The position numbers and the translations under genes were made by a program. From NCBI RefSeq assembly GCF_004421185.1, contig NZ_LXQB01000030.1, forward strand, positions 1 to 62,820: a stretch of DNA of 62,820 nucleotides, in the 5' to 3' direction. Below the pieces are notes generated by a model. That model worked only from the letters and a program-made list of their open reading frames with translations. It made no database searches and was not told where the DNA came from. This DNA is from Methylacidiphilum sp. Yel (GTDB lineage Bacteria > Verrucomicrobiota > Verrucomicrobiia > Methylacidiphilales > Methylacidiphilaceae). Within the stretch, counting starts at the first letter, position 1. The number at the start of each line of letters is the position of its first letter. Shown here in pieces: positions 55,351 to 62,820 of the stretch.

Positions 55351-55979
55351 ACAAAAAAATTGTTGGTAATTGGAAAGAGAAAGAGTATTTATGTGCAGAA
55401 GAAAGCGAAGAGAAGGAGCTTTCTAAAATTGTTTTTCCAGAGGATTTAGGAATTCATTTTAATGAAGAGTTAGAATCCTCTCCTCTGTCATTAAGAGCTA
55501 TTCTTTTTGAAGCCTATTTTTATCAAAGATTAGGCAAAGAAATTCCAAGAAATTCAAATAATGAACCTTCTTTCCCTGCCATTGTCATAGATCGGAATTT
55601 TTTTCTTAGTCTTTTAGATGGAGAATATCCTTTATGGTCTCAGATGTATGACGAAGCTCCTGAAGCATGGGAAGAATGGTTTATCATCGATAATCCCAAA
55701 AAACCTGGCACTGTAATTTTATCTATGCCTATAGAAAAAAAGGAAATTGGCAACCATTCCATTGAATTTATTAAAAGTTCGTTGCATCCATTGAAAAACG
55801 AGCTGTTGGAGTGTTGTAAAAAATTGAGTGCCAGTTGCCAACTTCTTTATTCCATCTGGGAAAAAAGAAATTTTCGCTTTGTCGTCTTCAACAAGTTACC
55901 AAAAGATTTTGTCAACAAGAAGTTTAGGTTGGAGCAAATTGACAAACAAAAGAAAATTTCAATGGAGATGAAAAAATGA
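55347..55979 (+). CDS. Hypothetical cytoplasmic protein of the island
   Basis: The 210-residue product is acidic in its first half and has no signal or membrane segment. Landmarks are SLRAILFEAYFYQRLGKEIPR and PSFPAIVIDRNFFLSLLDGEYPLW, and a long C-terminal helical part. Overlaps of 4 bp with both neighbours place it in the coupling protein operon. No known family. Confidence 0.5.
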   Translation: MNKKIVGNWKEKEYLCAEESEEKELSKIVFPEDLGIHFNEELESSPLSLRAILFEAYFYQRLGKEIPRNSNNEPSFPAIVIDRNFFLSLLDGEYPLWSQMYDEAPEAWEEWFIIDNPKKPGTVILSMPIEKKEIGNHSIEFIKSSLHPLKNELLECCKKLSASCQLLYSIWEKRNFRFVVFNKLPKDFVNKKFRLEQIDKQKKISMEMKK

Positions 55980-57823
55980 AAAAGAAATCACTAAAAAAAG
56001 GAATTCTTTTACATTTCTTTCTCATGTTATTCATGCAGTTTCCGCTTTTCTCTGACTCCTCCACCATCATTCCTCCCATTCAAAATTATCCACAGGCTCC
56101 TTCCGCTCCTCCCGTAACTTCTGGAGGGGGATATCCAGTAGATGTAACAGGATTTTCTGGGAGTGCAGCCGATGCGATGAACTATATCGTAAATAGGCTT
56201 CAAGACATTCAAAACATCCTTCGAGATAATGACGAACATGTTCAACATATTGATCAAATGATCTCTGGAACAAAACAATTAAGTCAACAACTAGCTTCTC
56301 TTGCGTCAATTGAAAATTATGAGAATGCCGTCTCTCAGGTCCATGTCCCTCAAAATCCATACAATGATCCAAATTCTAGCTCAAACTTTTTAAACACATC
56401 CATAACTCAATCTCAATGTTTAAATGGAATGCTCACTCAACTGCCTTATGGTCTTCAATTTGACGGTAACAATTTTAATGGCATGGGTTTGGGATATGTA
56501 GGGAATATAATGGGATTATCAGGTCTTCCCATTGGTTTAGATGCTTTCCCACCTTTTATGTTGACTTCTCTATCCCCTCAACAATTTGCAGTAGGCACTT
56601 CTCTTGCTCAGCAATTTATGGGAGGAAGTAACTTAGGAACAATGGTAGGAGGGTTAGGATATATGGCAATGAATTTCTTTCCAATGTACATGGGTTCCAA
56701 TCCTCTATTTAGCAATATTGGTGGATTGATGAGTTTATCAGGTCCACTAAGCTGGGGAATACTTGGCAATCAGATCTCTTCAACTAATGGGCTTAATGGT
56801 CAAATAAATTTGGGATCTGTTTTGCCTAGCATTTTAGGCAACGCTATGGTATTGGGATCTAACGCCTTGATTAGATCATCATCCCCAAATGATCCCTTAT
56901 ATCAAAGTGTATTATGGGGAGGAAATGCCTTGCAACAGCTTCTTTTCTGGATGAATAGCAGTTCCCTCAATGGACTTTATAGTCCTGTCAATGGAATCAA
57001 TCAGTCGAATACCTACGGCCTGAGTCCAAATCTCTCGGAAATATATTCTGCAGGTGCTTTCGGGGCTGTTGAAGATTATTTAATTCGATCCAATTTAAGG
57101 AAACAGTCAAATTTTTTGTATCAATTTTCCAAAAAGTATGAAAAGCAAATAATACAATTTACTCTATCAACAAAACCAGGCGAACCTGTTATATTTTTTG
57201 CATCTAATAGATTTGATAAAATCGTTTTCCCTTATGCTTCTTTACTCTCAATAAGAAGCGCACAGCCAACTGATAGTGAAGGATCAATTGAGATCTCACA
57301 TAGAAAAGAGAATAATCTGGAAAATGTGCAAGTCCTTCCAGTTCAACTTCTTAATCCAAGTTGGGGATCAGGAACTTTAGTGACAGGAATAAGTCCACAA
57401 TCTTATCAATCTTATATGATTTTAATACAGGCAAATACCGCTCGCCTACAGCAAAATGTTGCAATAGAAAGATTAGATGTTCAACTCTATCAAGATACAG
57501 TGAATATTATACAAAAATTAACCCAACTCCAAACTGATATTAAATCTTTGAGAGAGCAATGCCAACAAAATTATCTTTTAGCCATTCCCCAAATTTCTCA
57601 GCTAGAGGTTATGGTAACAAATCAACTCAATAACCAACAGCAGTTTTTGGAAAAACTGAAAAACAATATAGAAAATTATAGACAAACTCGGTATCAGTTG
57701 CTTCTAGATCGGTTGCATGTCATTGACATGATGAAAGAAAAAGCCGCTCTGGAAGCTGGACAAGCTGCTTCTCATTATTTAAATGAAATACAAAGTCAAA
57801 TTCCTTCCCCAGGAGAAACCTAA
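55976..57823 (+). CDS. Secreted TrbJ/VirB5-like protein
   Basis: The 615-residue product has a signal peptide (GILLHFFLMLFMQFPLFSDS). After a Pro-rich linker an early helical block reads DAMNYIVNRLQDIQNILRDNDEHVQHIDQMISGTKQLSQQLASLASIENYENAV, which resembles TrbJ/VirB5, the minor pilus component. A long Gly/Asn/Leu-rich, low-charge middle follows (about 130-360). The C-terminal 160 residues form helices (QANTARLQQNVAIERLDVQLYQDTVNIIQKLTQLQ and more) that also fit TrbJ. It is larger than TrbJ because of the middle. It is the last gene of the coupling protein operon. It could act as pilus tip or adhesin. Confidence 0.55.
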   Translation: MKKKSLKKGILLHFFLMLFMQFPLFSDSSTIIPPIQNYPQAPSAPPVTSGGGYPVDVTGFSGSAADAMNYIVNRLQDIQNILRDNDEHVQHIDQMISGTKQLSQQLASLASIENYENAVSQVHVPQNPYNDPNSSSNFLNTSITQSQCLNGMLTQLPYGLQFDGNNFNGMGLGYVGNIMGLSGLPIGLDAFPPFMLTSLSPQQFAVGTSLAQQFMGGSNLGTMVGGLGYMAMNFFPMYMGSNPLFSNIGGLMSLSGPLSWGILGNQISSTNGLNGQINLGSVLPSILGNAMVLGSNALIRSSSPNDPLYQSVLWGGNALQQLLFWMNSSSLNGLYSPVNGINQSNTYGLSPNLSEIYSAGAFGAVEDYLIRSNLRKQSNFLYQFSKKYEKQIIQFTLSTKPGEPVIFFASNRFDKIVFPYASLLSIRSAQPTDSEGSIEISHRKENNLENVQVLPVQLLNPSWGSGTLVTGISPQSYQSYMILIQANTARLQQNVAIERLDVQLYQDTVNIIQKLTQLQTDIKSLREQCQQNYLLAIPQISQLEVMVTNQLNNQQQFLEKLKNNIENYRQTRYQLLLDRLHVIDMMKEKAALEAGQAASHYLNEIQSQIPSPGET

Positions 57824-58243
57824 ATAACTCTATGATACTAAATGCTATCTTTGTCTTTGAGAAAAATTATTACAAGAATTTGACATGGTGCACGACAAGC
57901 CTATCCGTTAATGGCCAGGAAGGATAGCGTGGAGGGCTAAGCCGTCCTTGTCTTTTATTTCAGCCTGGTGTCTGCTGTTGTTCGTTGTACTGCACACGAT
58001 GCATCGCCATAACTTGGGGCGAAGTAAGAGCATAGAAGGCCTTTCCAGTAGTATTTCTGGATGAAGGGACTCTTCTTCGAAGTAGGCGACTGGATACAGC
58101 CTTAAAGACTGTTAAGGAGAATGGAAACAGAAACCTTGGGTAAAAGTATTTCACCAATAGATGATAGACACAAAGAAATATAAGACTATCTTTTTTAAAA
58201 TCATATGCGCCATTGAACGCTTTTTATAGAAGAAAAAAGTTTT
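57824..58243. other. Gap with G+C-richer relic sequence
   Basis: From about 57885 to 58150 the composition rises well above the island's AT-rich background. Short open frames occur on both strands, none with recognisable motifs, and a self-complementary GGCTAAGCC-type stretch lies near 57930. It looks like a mobile-element or gene remnant. The remainder is AT-rich and empty apart from a TGCGCCATTGAACGC motif at 58206-58220. Confidence 0.35.
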
Positions 58244-59161
58244 TTATTCATATATTCCATTAAAGCGAATTCTGCAAAGATTATTAATTTCTGAAAGGAG
58301 ATTTCTTACTTCGGATGCTAAAGCCATAGGGTTTTGATCTAGGTACTTTCTATCTTGAGGTAAAGGAAGAAGTCCTGTTAACAAAAATTGACTCCATTCT
58401 AAAAGAGTCATATTTTGATTACGAATGCGCCAACAGTCGCTTATCAATCGAACAAGCTCTGGAGGAGAAGGTTTTTTCTTTACACCTGGATGCCTTCTCA
58501 GTTGATTGGCGGCATTTATAAAGATTTCACAAAATTTTTCAGAAGCCCATGGATTGTGCATTTTTATAAGTTTTGTTTCCATTTCAACTGAGGGCCAGTT
58601 CATATAGATAACCCGACATCTTCTTAACAAAGCTTCAGTAGCATCTCGTAGATCATTTTTTGTGATTACAATTAAAAGGTTAGTATTGTTAGCCTTCAAT
58701 TCGCCTCCCAACTGAGGGACAAATATTTGAGATTCGTTAATAAAATCGAGTAAAAAACTGTCAACGGAAACATCGGCTTTATCTAGTTCGTTGAGAATAA
58801 GCACCGTTTTGTTTTCTATAGAAGAAGTTATAGATAGAGGAATGATACCAGGAACAAGTGTTCCATCGATGGATTTATCCCGCAGAAGTTCTTCTTTTCC
58901 ACATCCTGGAAAAAATTGAAACAATATATGTTTTGCCCCAATGGCTTTAGCAATTGCCTTACCCAAAAACGTTTTTCCAATACCTGGAGGACCATCCAAC
59001 AACACCGCAGAAAGCGCAGTCTCCTCCCCCATGGCATGAACTGCACATTCTATCATTCTTATAGCGGCAATATCTGTAACAATATAGTCTTCTGGAAGTA
59101 TCAAACTTGAAACGTAGTCTTCTTTAGACAAGGAAAAAAAAGGATCCACATTTTTTTTCAT
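58244..59161 (-). CDS. MoxR-type AAA+ ATPase
   Basis: The 305-residue product has Walker A LLDGPPGIGKTFLGKAIA near 55-70, Walker B KTVLILNELDKADVSVDSFLLDFI near 110-130, sensor 1 NTNLLIVITKNDLRDATEALLRRCRVIYMNWP with the Arg finger, and a C-terminal lid (PSPPELVRLISDCW). This fits the MoxR/AAA_5 chaperone group that remodels or loads metal centres or protein complexes. MoxR genes usually have a VWA partner, and none is seen here. It is divergent from a small gene with only a 19-bp gap, filled by a perfect inverted repeat. Confidence 0.8.
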   Translation of the reverse strand: MKKNVDPFFSLSKEDYVSSLILPEDYIVTDIAAIRMIECAVHAMGEETALSAVLLDGPPGIGKTFLGKAIAKAIGAKHILFQFFPGCGKEELLRDKSIDGTLVPGIIPLSITSSIENKTVLILNELDKADVSVDSFLLDFINESQIFVPQLGGELKANNTNLLIVITKNDLRDATEALLRRCRVIYMNWPSVEMETKLIKMHNPWASEKFCEIFINAANQLRRHPGVKKKPSPPELVRLISDCWRIRNQNMTLLEWSQFLLTGLLPLPQDRKYLDQNPMALASEVRNLLSEINNLCRIRFNGIYE

Positions 59162-59165
59162 TGCA

Positions 59166-59180
59166 ACCTATAATATAGGT
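59166..59180. promoter_or_regulatory. Perfect AT-rich palindrome in a 19-bp divergent gap
   Basis: ACCTATA-A-TATAGGT is a perfect 7-bp inverted repeat that nearly fills the gap between two divergent start codons. On the plus strand TATAAT lies at -12 to -7 from ATG 59181, the spacing of a leaderless mRNA. On the minus strand TATTAT lies about 8 bp before the other ATG. It may be a bidirectional promoter or operator. Confidence 0.55.
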
Positions 59181-59399
59181 ATGAAGCCATTCAGCTTTGA
59201 ATATGTTTCTTTTAAGAATATTCAAGAAAGTCTTCCGCTATATCAACCAAATTTACATATTTTAGATCATCTAAAAAACCATAAAACAATAACATTAACA
59301 AAAGATCAAAACATACCAAAGGAACAAAAAGACAGTACTAAATCTTTTCAAAAGCCCGCTTCTCTTCCAGCCAAAACTAAAAGATCCATGGAAAGATAA
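59181..59399 (+). CDS. Small hypothetical protein of the island
   Basis: The 72-residue product is polar, rich in Lys, Ser and Pro in its second half, and has no membrane segment. It begins MKPFSFEYVSFKNIQ. A TATAAT box sits at the right distance for leaderless transcription from ATG 59181, which supports it being a real gene. It precedes an unknown 385-residue protein by 27 bp. No family recognised. Confidence 0.45.
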   Translation: MKPFSFEYVSFKNIQESLPLYQPNLHILDHLKNHKTITLTKDQNIPKEQKDSTKSFQKPASLPAKTKRSMER

Positions 59400-59426
59400 A
59401 TCGATAAGACGCACGCTTCATATTTT

Positions 59427-60584
59427 ATGATAGAACTTAATGGATTTGCTCTTTTAGATAAAAAAGAGATTGAATTAATTACTGGCAAGGAAAAAGACAG
59501 ATTTTTCTGGCTCCCTCTTCATTCTCTCAATTATGAAGAAATTTTAAAAATACAAAATATAATTCGGAAAAATAAATACCTTAGAAACAAACCAGAACAG
59601 TTTTTAAGAAAACAAAAAAACGCTGCTTTTGACATCAAAGAAAAGGCTCTTCTTTGTTCGATGCTGTTTGACATTTGTACAAACAAACGATGGGAAGAAA
59701 ATCTTTGTTTTATAAATGATTCAGCCAAAGAGAAAATTCAGAAAAAAACGCGATCAGGTATAGCATCTTCAGCTGAAGTGCTCTATTTGGATAAAGGAAT
59801 GTTAAAATGGATAAAAAGCTTTTCGCAAAAAGTGCATAATTCTTTATCTGATCAAGAACGAAAAGAGCTTGGAAATCTTTTTCAAGGACTTGCTAACATA
59901 TATGCTGAAAAACATGAAAAAATATTACAGTATCTCTCTTTCTTTTCTTCTATAAAAGAAGACTATGATAAAGATGCTTCTCCTTTTGCCTCTAAAGGCT
60001 ATTATAGAGCAAAAACAGATTCAAGAGGAAGAATCATTGCTAATGAAAAAGGTGAAATTCTTCTTGAATATGTTCAACCCATAGCTCCAATTCCTGTAAG
60101 CCAATACATTCTTAAATTTTTTGGCTCAAAACCAGAAAAGGCTCAAACTGCTCAAAATAATGTCCGATTTTTACAATCGTTGGATCTATTTTGTGGAGAG
60201 GTTGTTGGAGGAATAAATAACTTTTTTGATAATTATTTAGCAGCCGTCTCAAATAACGAAATCAAAGATCCTTACGCAAAAGCCTTTGCCATTTTTTATT
60301 GGACATTAAAAGATTTTTTAGAATCAAGAACTGGCAATTATTCTTCAATCAAAGAGAAGTTTATATTTAATTACAAAACAAAAAAAATTTTATATGAGCT
60401 ATTCTTGAAAGAAAAAAATTCTCTTTTTAAAAAAGAAATAGAAGATATCGAAAACAGAGAGAGCAAACATTTTGAAATAATATCTCAGAACCTTAATCGT
60501 TTAAAAATCATCCCTTCAACCCTATTTTTTCACTTAGAGAAGAATAATGAAGTAATAAAAAAAGAAAAATTTTATGAAAAATAA
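59427..60584 (+). CDS. Hypothetical protein upstream of second sigma-like gene
   Basis: The 385-residue product is basic, rich in Lys, Phe and Asn, and helical. Landmarks include GFALLDKKEIELITGKEKDRFFW at the start and FASKGYYRAKTDSRGRIIANEKGEILLEYVQPIAPIPV in the middle. No motif is recognised. It overlaps the sigma-like gene by 11 bp, so the two are translated together, which may mean they work together (for example as sigma and co-factor); that is inference only. Confidence 0.5.
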   Translation: MIELNGFALLDKKEIELITGKEKDRFFWLPLHSLNYEEILKIQNIIRKNKYLRNKPEQFLRKQKNAAFDIKEKALLCSMLFDICTNKRWEENLCFINDSAKEKIQKKTRSGIASSAEVLYLDKGMLKWIKSFSQKVHNSLSDQERKELGNLFQGLANIYAEKHEKILQYLSFFSSIKEDYDKDASPFASKGYYRAKTDSRGRIIANEKGEILLEYVQPIAPIPVSQYILKFFGSKPEKAQTAQNNVRFLQSLDLFCGEVVGGINNFFDNYLAAVSNNEIKDPYAKAFAIFYWTLKDFLESRTGNYSSIKEKFIFNYKTKKILYELFLKEKNSLFKKEIEDIENRESKHFEIISQNLNRLKIIPSTLFFHLEKNNEVIKKEKFYEK

Positions 60585-61551
60585 AGCACAATGGGTTAAA
60601 AAGGAAATAGATTGGAAGGAATCGATTAAAAAATTCCAAATGGCTTTGCATGAAGAAAAACTATCTTTACTGCAGATTCCATCCATAAAGAAAATTCTTA
60701 TTGATAAGATTATTCATCTTCATGAACCTTCTAGACAAAAAAGAATAAACGCCAAAGAAGTTGTTTTTTTAATTTCTTTAATTCGATCCAAAAATAACCA
60801 CATGGACGAAAAAGTGTTAGCAATGCTAGATAAATTGCGCTTGAACATCATATGGTGGAACAACCTCAGAGAAGAAGCTGAAAAAGATAATGGGAAGGAA
60901 GCTACAATATGGAAAAGAAAAAGACTAAAATTAGCTGAAGCAACGGAACCATTGATTATAAACGGTATTGAGTTGATCCACAGGGTTGTCAAAACGAACA
61001 ACCTAAATATTAAAGAGGCGGTCTTTAGTGATGGAATTATTGGCTTTTACAGAGCCTTAGAAAGATACAATCCTTCTTCACAAAATCCATTTCCAAACTA
61101 TGCCTTATACTGGATCAAAAATGAAATTGCCTCTGAAGCATTAAAAGCTAAAACAGTCCAGATTAGTTCTTATCAAAAAAAGAAAAATTCTTTTCAACAG
61201 AATCTTAATTTAGAAGATACAAAAAACAATATTAATAATCCGGTAATGGTTAGTTTGGATGCTCCAATCAATAACGAGGGTGATCAATTGTATACTATTA
61301 TTGCTGGTCCGAACTGTATTCAGCAACCTTCAGATAATGAAGAACTAAAAAAAGAGTGGATTCAAATTATTGAAAATGCACCCAGTGATATTAAATCTGT
61401 TTTAGTTTTAAAATATTTTTATCCGGTGTGGGAAATACAAAATGATAGATATTTTTTAGGAATAGAAGCATTTAATTGCCGCCAAAAACTTTCTTTAAAA
61501 AGATTATTAGTTGGAATAGAAAAATGGAGAGAAAGTTCAAAAACTCAATGA
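60574..61551 (+). CDS. Second divergent sigma-70-family factor
   Basis: The 325-residue product contains a region 2-like block: SDGIIGFYRALERYNPSSQNPFPNYALYWIKNEIASEALKAKTVQISSYQ, with the GxxGhhRAhxxYxP and F-x-x-YAxxWI signature of sigma-70 proteins. The preceding helices (about 90-150) match region 1.2/2.1. The C-terminal part holds a weak region 4-like segment (about 275-325). It differs clearly from the sigma-like protein at 40320, so the island carries two. Its end overlaps the opposing 57-residue gene by 7 bp. Confidence 0.7.
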   Translation: MKNKAQWVKKEIDWKESIKKFQMALHEEKLSLLQIPSIKKILIDKIIHLHEPSRQKRINAKEVVFLISLIRSKNNHMDEKVLAMLDKLRLNIIWWNNLREEAEKDNGKEATIWKRKRLKLAEATEPLIINGIELIHRVVKTNNLNIKEAVFSDGIIGFYRALERYNPSSQNPFPNYALYWIKNEIASEALKAKTVQISSYQKKKNSFQQNLNLEDTKNNINNPVMVSLDAPINNEGDQLYTIIAGPNCIQQPSDNEELKKEWIQIIENAPSDIKSVLVLKYFYPVWEIQNDRYFLGIEAFNCRQKLSLKRLLVGIEKWRESSKTQ

Positions 61552-61718
61552 AATAGCCTTCCGATCCAATGTACGACTTCTTCCATAGCATTCCCTATAA
61601 TCTGCCATCCGTTTCTGCACCAACCTCGCAATGGCTCTGGGCAGAATCGATCTATGGCTATAGCAATGAGAAGTGTCATCATTGCATCAAAGAGAAATTG
61701 TCCAACTTTTCCTCTCAT
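61545..61718 (-). CDS. Small membrane protein, 57 residues
   Basis: This open frame runs from ATG 61718 to TGA at 61545. The product starts MRGKVGQFLFDAMMTLLIAIAIDRF with one short hydrophobic segment. A Cys/Trp-rich amphipathic tail follows (CPEPLRGWCRNGWQIIGNAMEEVVHWIGRLFH). The composition, start and tight tail-to-tail overlap with the sigma-like gene support a real gene. No family recognised. Confidence 0.5.
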   Translation of the reverse strand: MRGKVGQFLFDAMMTLLIAIAIDRFCPEPLRGWCRNGWQIIGNAMEEVVHWIGRLFH

Positions 61719-61830
61719 GGGTTTTTTAATTGCTGATTAGACTATTTTTCATCATTACAGGTTGCTTTTTAAATTTGGAAAGAGCATATAAAAGATTTTT
61801 TTTTAAAAAACTTCAATAAAGAAATTCAAG

Positions 61831-62721
61831 ATGGATACAATTTATCCTTTATTTATTTATGGATTGCTCCTTTATTTTTTCAGAACTCCTCCGTTAAATT
61901 CCTCTACATTGTATTTTCCATGGAATTTTTCTTGCACGTTTATTTTTTTGCCTATTTGGCTTCATAGCATTCTTAAACAAAATTTTAAAAATAAAAAACT
62001 TCTTGCTTTCCTTTGGATAACCCTGTTTATAGGCGTTGATAAATCTAGTCTTCTTTTTCCTTATTACTCCTTTTCCTATTCTTTAGAATCCTTTGGATAT
62101 ATTTTATCAAACGCTTCCCTCTTTTTTTACATCATTTATATCGGTCTTGCATGGGCACAAAGACCAGAGTCAGGAAAAGCAGGGACAGTAAAGGAAGAAA
62201 AGAAAGAAAATATGCATTCTTTTTTTGAACTATTGGTCATCTTAAAAAATGACCCTGGTTTTTTAGTAATTCCTGGAATCTCACACAGATCCATAAGATC
62301 TATTGCAAGAAACATTTATATTATTCCTAAAGAAGCGTTACAGTTCTTCTCTCAGGATAGTTTGGGAATATGGTGTCCATGGCATGAAGAATTAAAAATC
62401 ATTGAAAATTTTATTCTAGAACAGCAACAAGAAATACAGAATCTTAAAAGCCGCCTTTTAGAGTATTCCGAAAGCAAAGATAAAGCTGCAAAAAAAATTG
62501 AAGAATTACAAAATCTCTGTTTTGAAATGAAAAAAAGTCGGGATCAGCTACTTAAAGACATTCATAAGATGCGTTCGGAGAGCCGTTTAAACCAAGTTTC
62601 GGATTTATATAGGCTCTCCAATGAAGAATTAGCAAAAACAAAAGAGAATCGGATTCGGGAAATAAAAATTATCGATCAAATTCTCTCTGTAAGGATTGGC
62701 AATTACCATCCATCGCCGTAA
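61831..62721 (+). CDS. Membrane protein with C-terminal coiled coil
   Basis: The 296-residue product has four hydrophobic segments in the first 110 residues, then a charged linker, a small domain (about 125-190: LVILKNDPGFLVIPGISHRSIRSIARNIYIIPKEALQFF ... GIWCPWHEELK), and a long heptad-like coiled coil (about 190-290). No family is recognised. It is the last island gene visible before the next IS, and transposon-like sequence begins within a few bases of its stop codon. Confidence 0.5.
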   Translation: MDTIYPLFIYGLLLYFFRTPPLNSSTLYFPWNFSCTFIFLPIWLHSILKQNFKNKKLLAFLWITLFIGVDKSSLLFPYYSFSYSLESFGYILSNASLFFYIIYIGLAWAQRPESGKAGTVKEEKKENMHSFFELLVILKNDPGFLVIPGISHRSIRSIARNIYIIPKEALQFFSQDSLGIWCPWHEELKIIENFILEQQQEIQNLKSRLLEYSESKDKAAKKIEELQNLCFEMKKSRDQLLKDIHKMRSESRLNQVSDLYRLSNEELAKTKENRIREIKIIDQILSVRIGNYHPSP

Positions 62722-62722
62722 T

Positions 62723-62820
62723 GCCCCTGCCTTCAGGCATGGGGATATAAGGCGATAAATTATAGCTATGTGTAGTATAATTATGTATGAACAGAAAAGA
62801 ACAATTGAAATCCAATAAAA
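62723..62820 (+). mobile_element. Start of an IS200/IS605-type element (cut by window end)
   Basis: Just after the preceding gene, CCCCTGCC (62724-62731) pairs with GGCATGGGG (62736-62744) around a TTCA loop with one bulged T. This is the form of hairpin bound by Y1 transposases at IS200/IS605 ends. A frame beginning MNRKEQLKSNK opens at 62787 and runs off the window. Whether it is tnpA or tnpB cannot be decided from 11 residues. Confidence 0.6.

Noticed and set aside
57960-58157. 65-codon minus-strand ORF
   Set aside because: No motif, no ribosome binding site, and it falls in a segment that looks like relic DNA with short frames on both strands.
58244-59161. MoxR ATPase as part of methanol dehydrogenase maturation
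   Set aside because: No dehydrogenase, VWA or other mox-type genes nearby; the setting is the T4SS island, so that link is unsupported here.

Overview
The window is chromosomal DNA of an AT-rich bacterium, most likely a verrucomicrobial methanotroph of the Methylacidiphilum type. This is inferred from gene content and composition: there is no rRNA in the window, and the inference rests on a group II truncated globin, an HpnN-like RND transporter, verrucomicrobial-style hypothetical proteins and low-G+C coding with G+C-rich insertion-sequence relics.

Layout. Bases 1-10,000 are a patchwork: a decayed IS200/IS605-type tnpB, a DUF4870 gene, an L,D-transpeptidase gene broken by an in-frame TGA, a large RND exporter, an HNH nuclease, a decayed IS607 element that cuts the end of a globin gene, a hidden 51-residue membrane protein, and a complete tmRNA gene (tag ANEELALAA) followed by about 790 bp that I cannot explain. 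Bases 10,000-27,400 are mostly housekeeping: purF-purM, a frameshifted M42-like peptidase, the DUF177-rpmF-plsX-fabH operon, nrdR, a HIT protein, a NifS-like gene that has lost its PLP lysine, a PAP2 phosphatase, a glycosyltransferase, glnB-glnA behind a good sigma-54 promoter match, and a lipoamide dehydrogenase-like enzyme. A second decayed tnpB copy and a frameshifted methyltransferase follow (27,500-29,560).

From about 30,000 to the right edge there is a long accessory island built around a type IV secretion system (T4SS). Recognisable parts are VirB4, VirB3-like, two VirB2-like pilins, a VirB6-like membrane protein, a lipoprotein, VirB10, VirB9, VirB8, a VirD4-type coupling ATPase and a TrbJ/VirB5-like secreted protein. 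They are interleaved with a GspE/PilB-type ATPase, where one would expect VirB11, two divergent sigma-70-like factors, a ParB-family protein, a MoxR-type AAA ATPase, a Cys-cluster/HTH protein and about a dozen unrecognised proteins. No relaxase, integrase, ParA or VirB1 is visible here, so the island is either a conjugative element whose remaining parts lie beyond 62,820 or a resident T4SS with another job. The right edge is the beginning of another IS200/IS605-type element.

How the island may work: the VirB8-9-10 and lipoprotein operon would form the envelope-spanning core. The operon from 40,078 down to 30,079 would supply the inner-membrane platform, pilins and VirB4. The 52,526-57,823 operon would supply substrate coupling and a secreted tip or surface component. 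The two sigma-like genes and phased or palindromic motifs in short divergent gaps suggest private transcriptional control.
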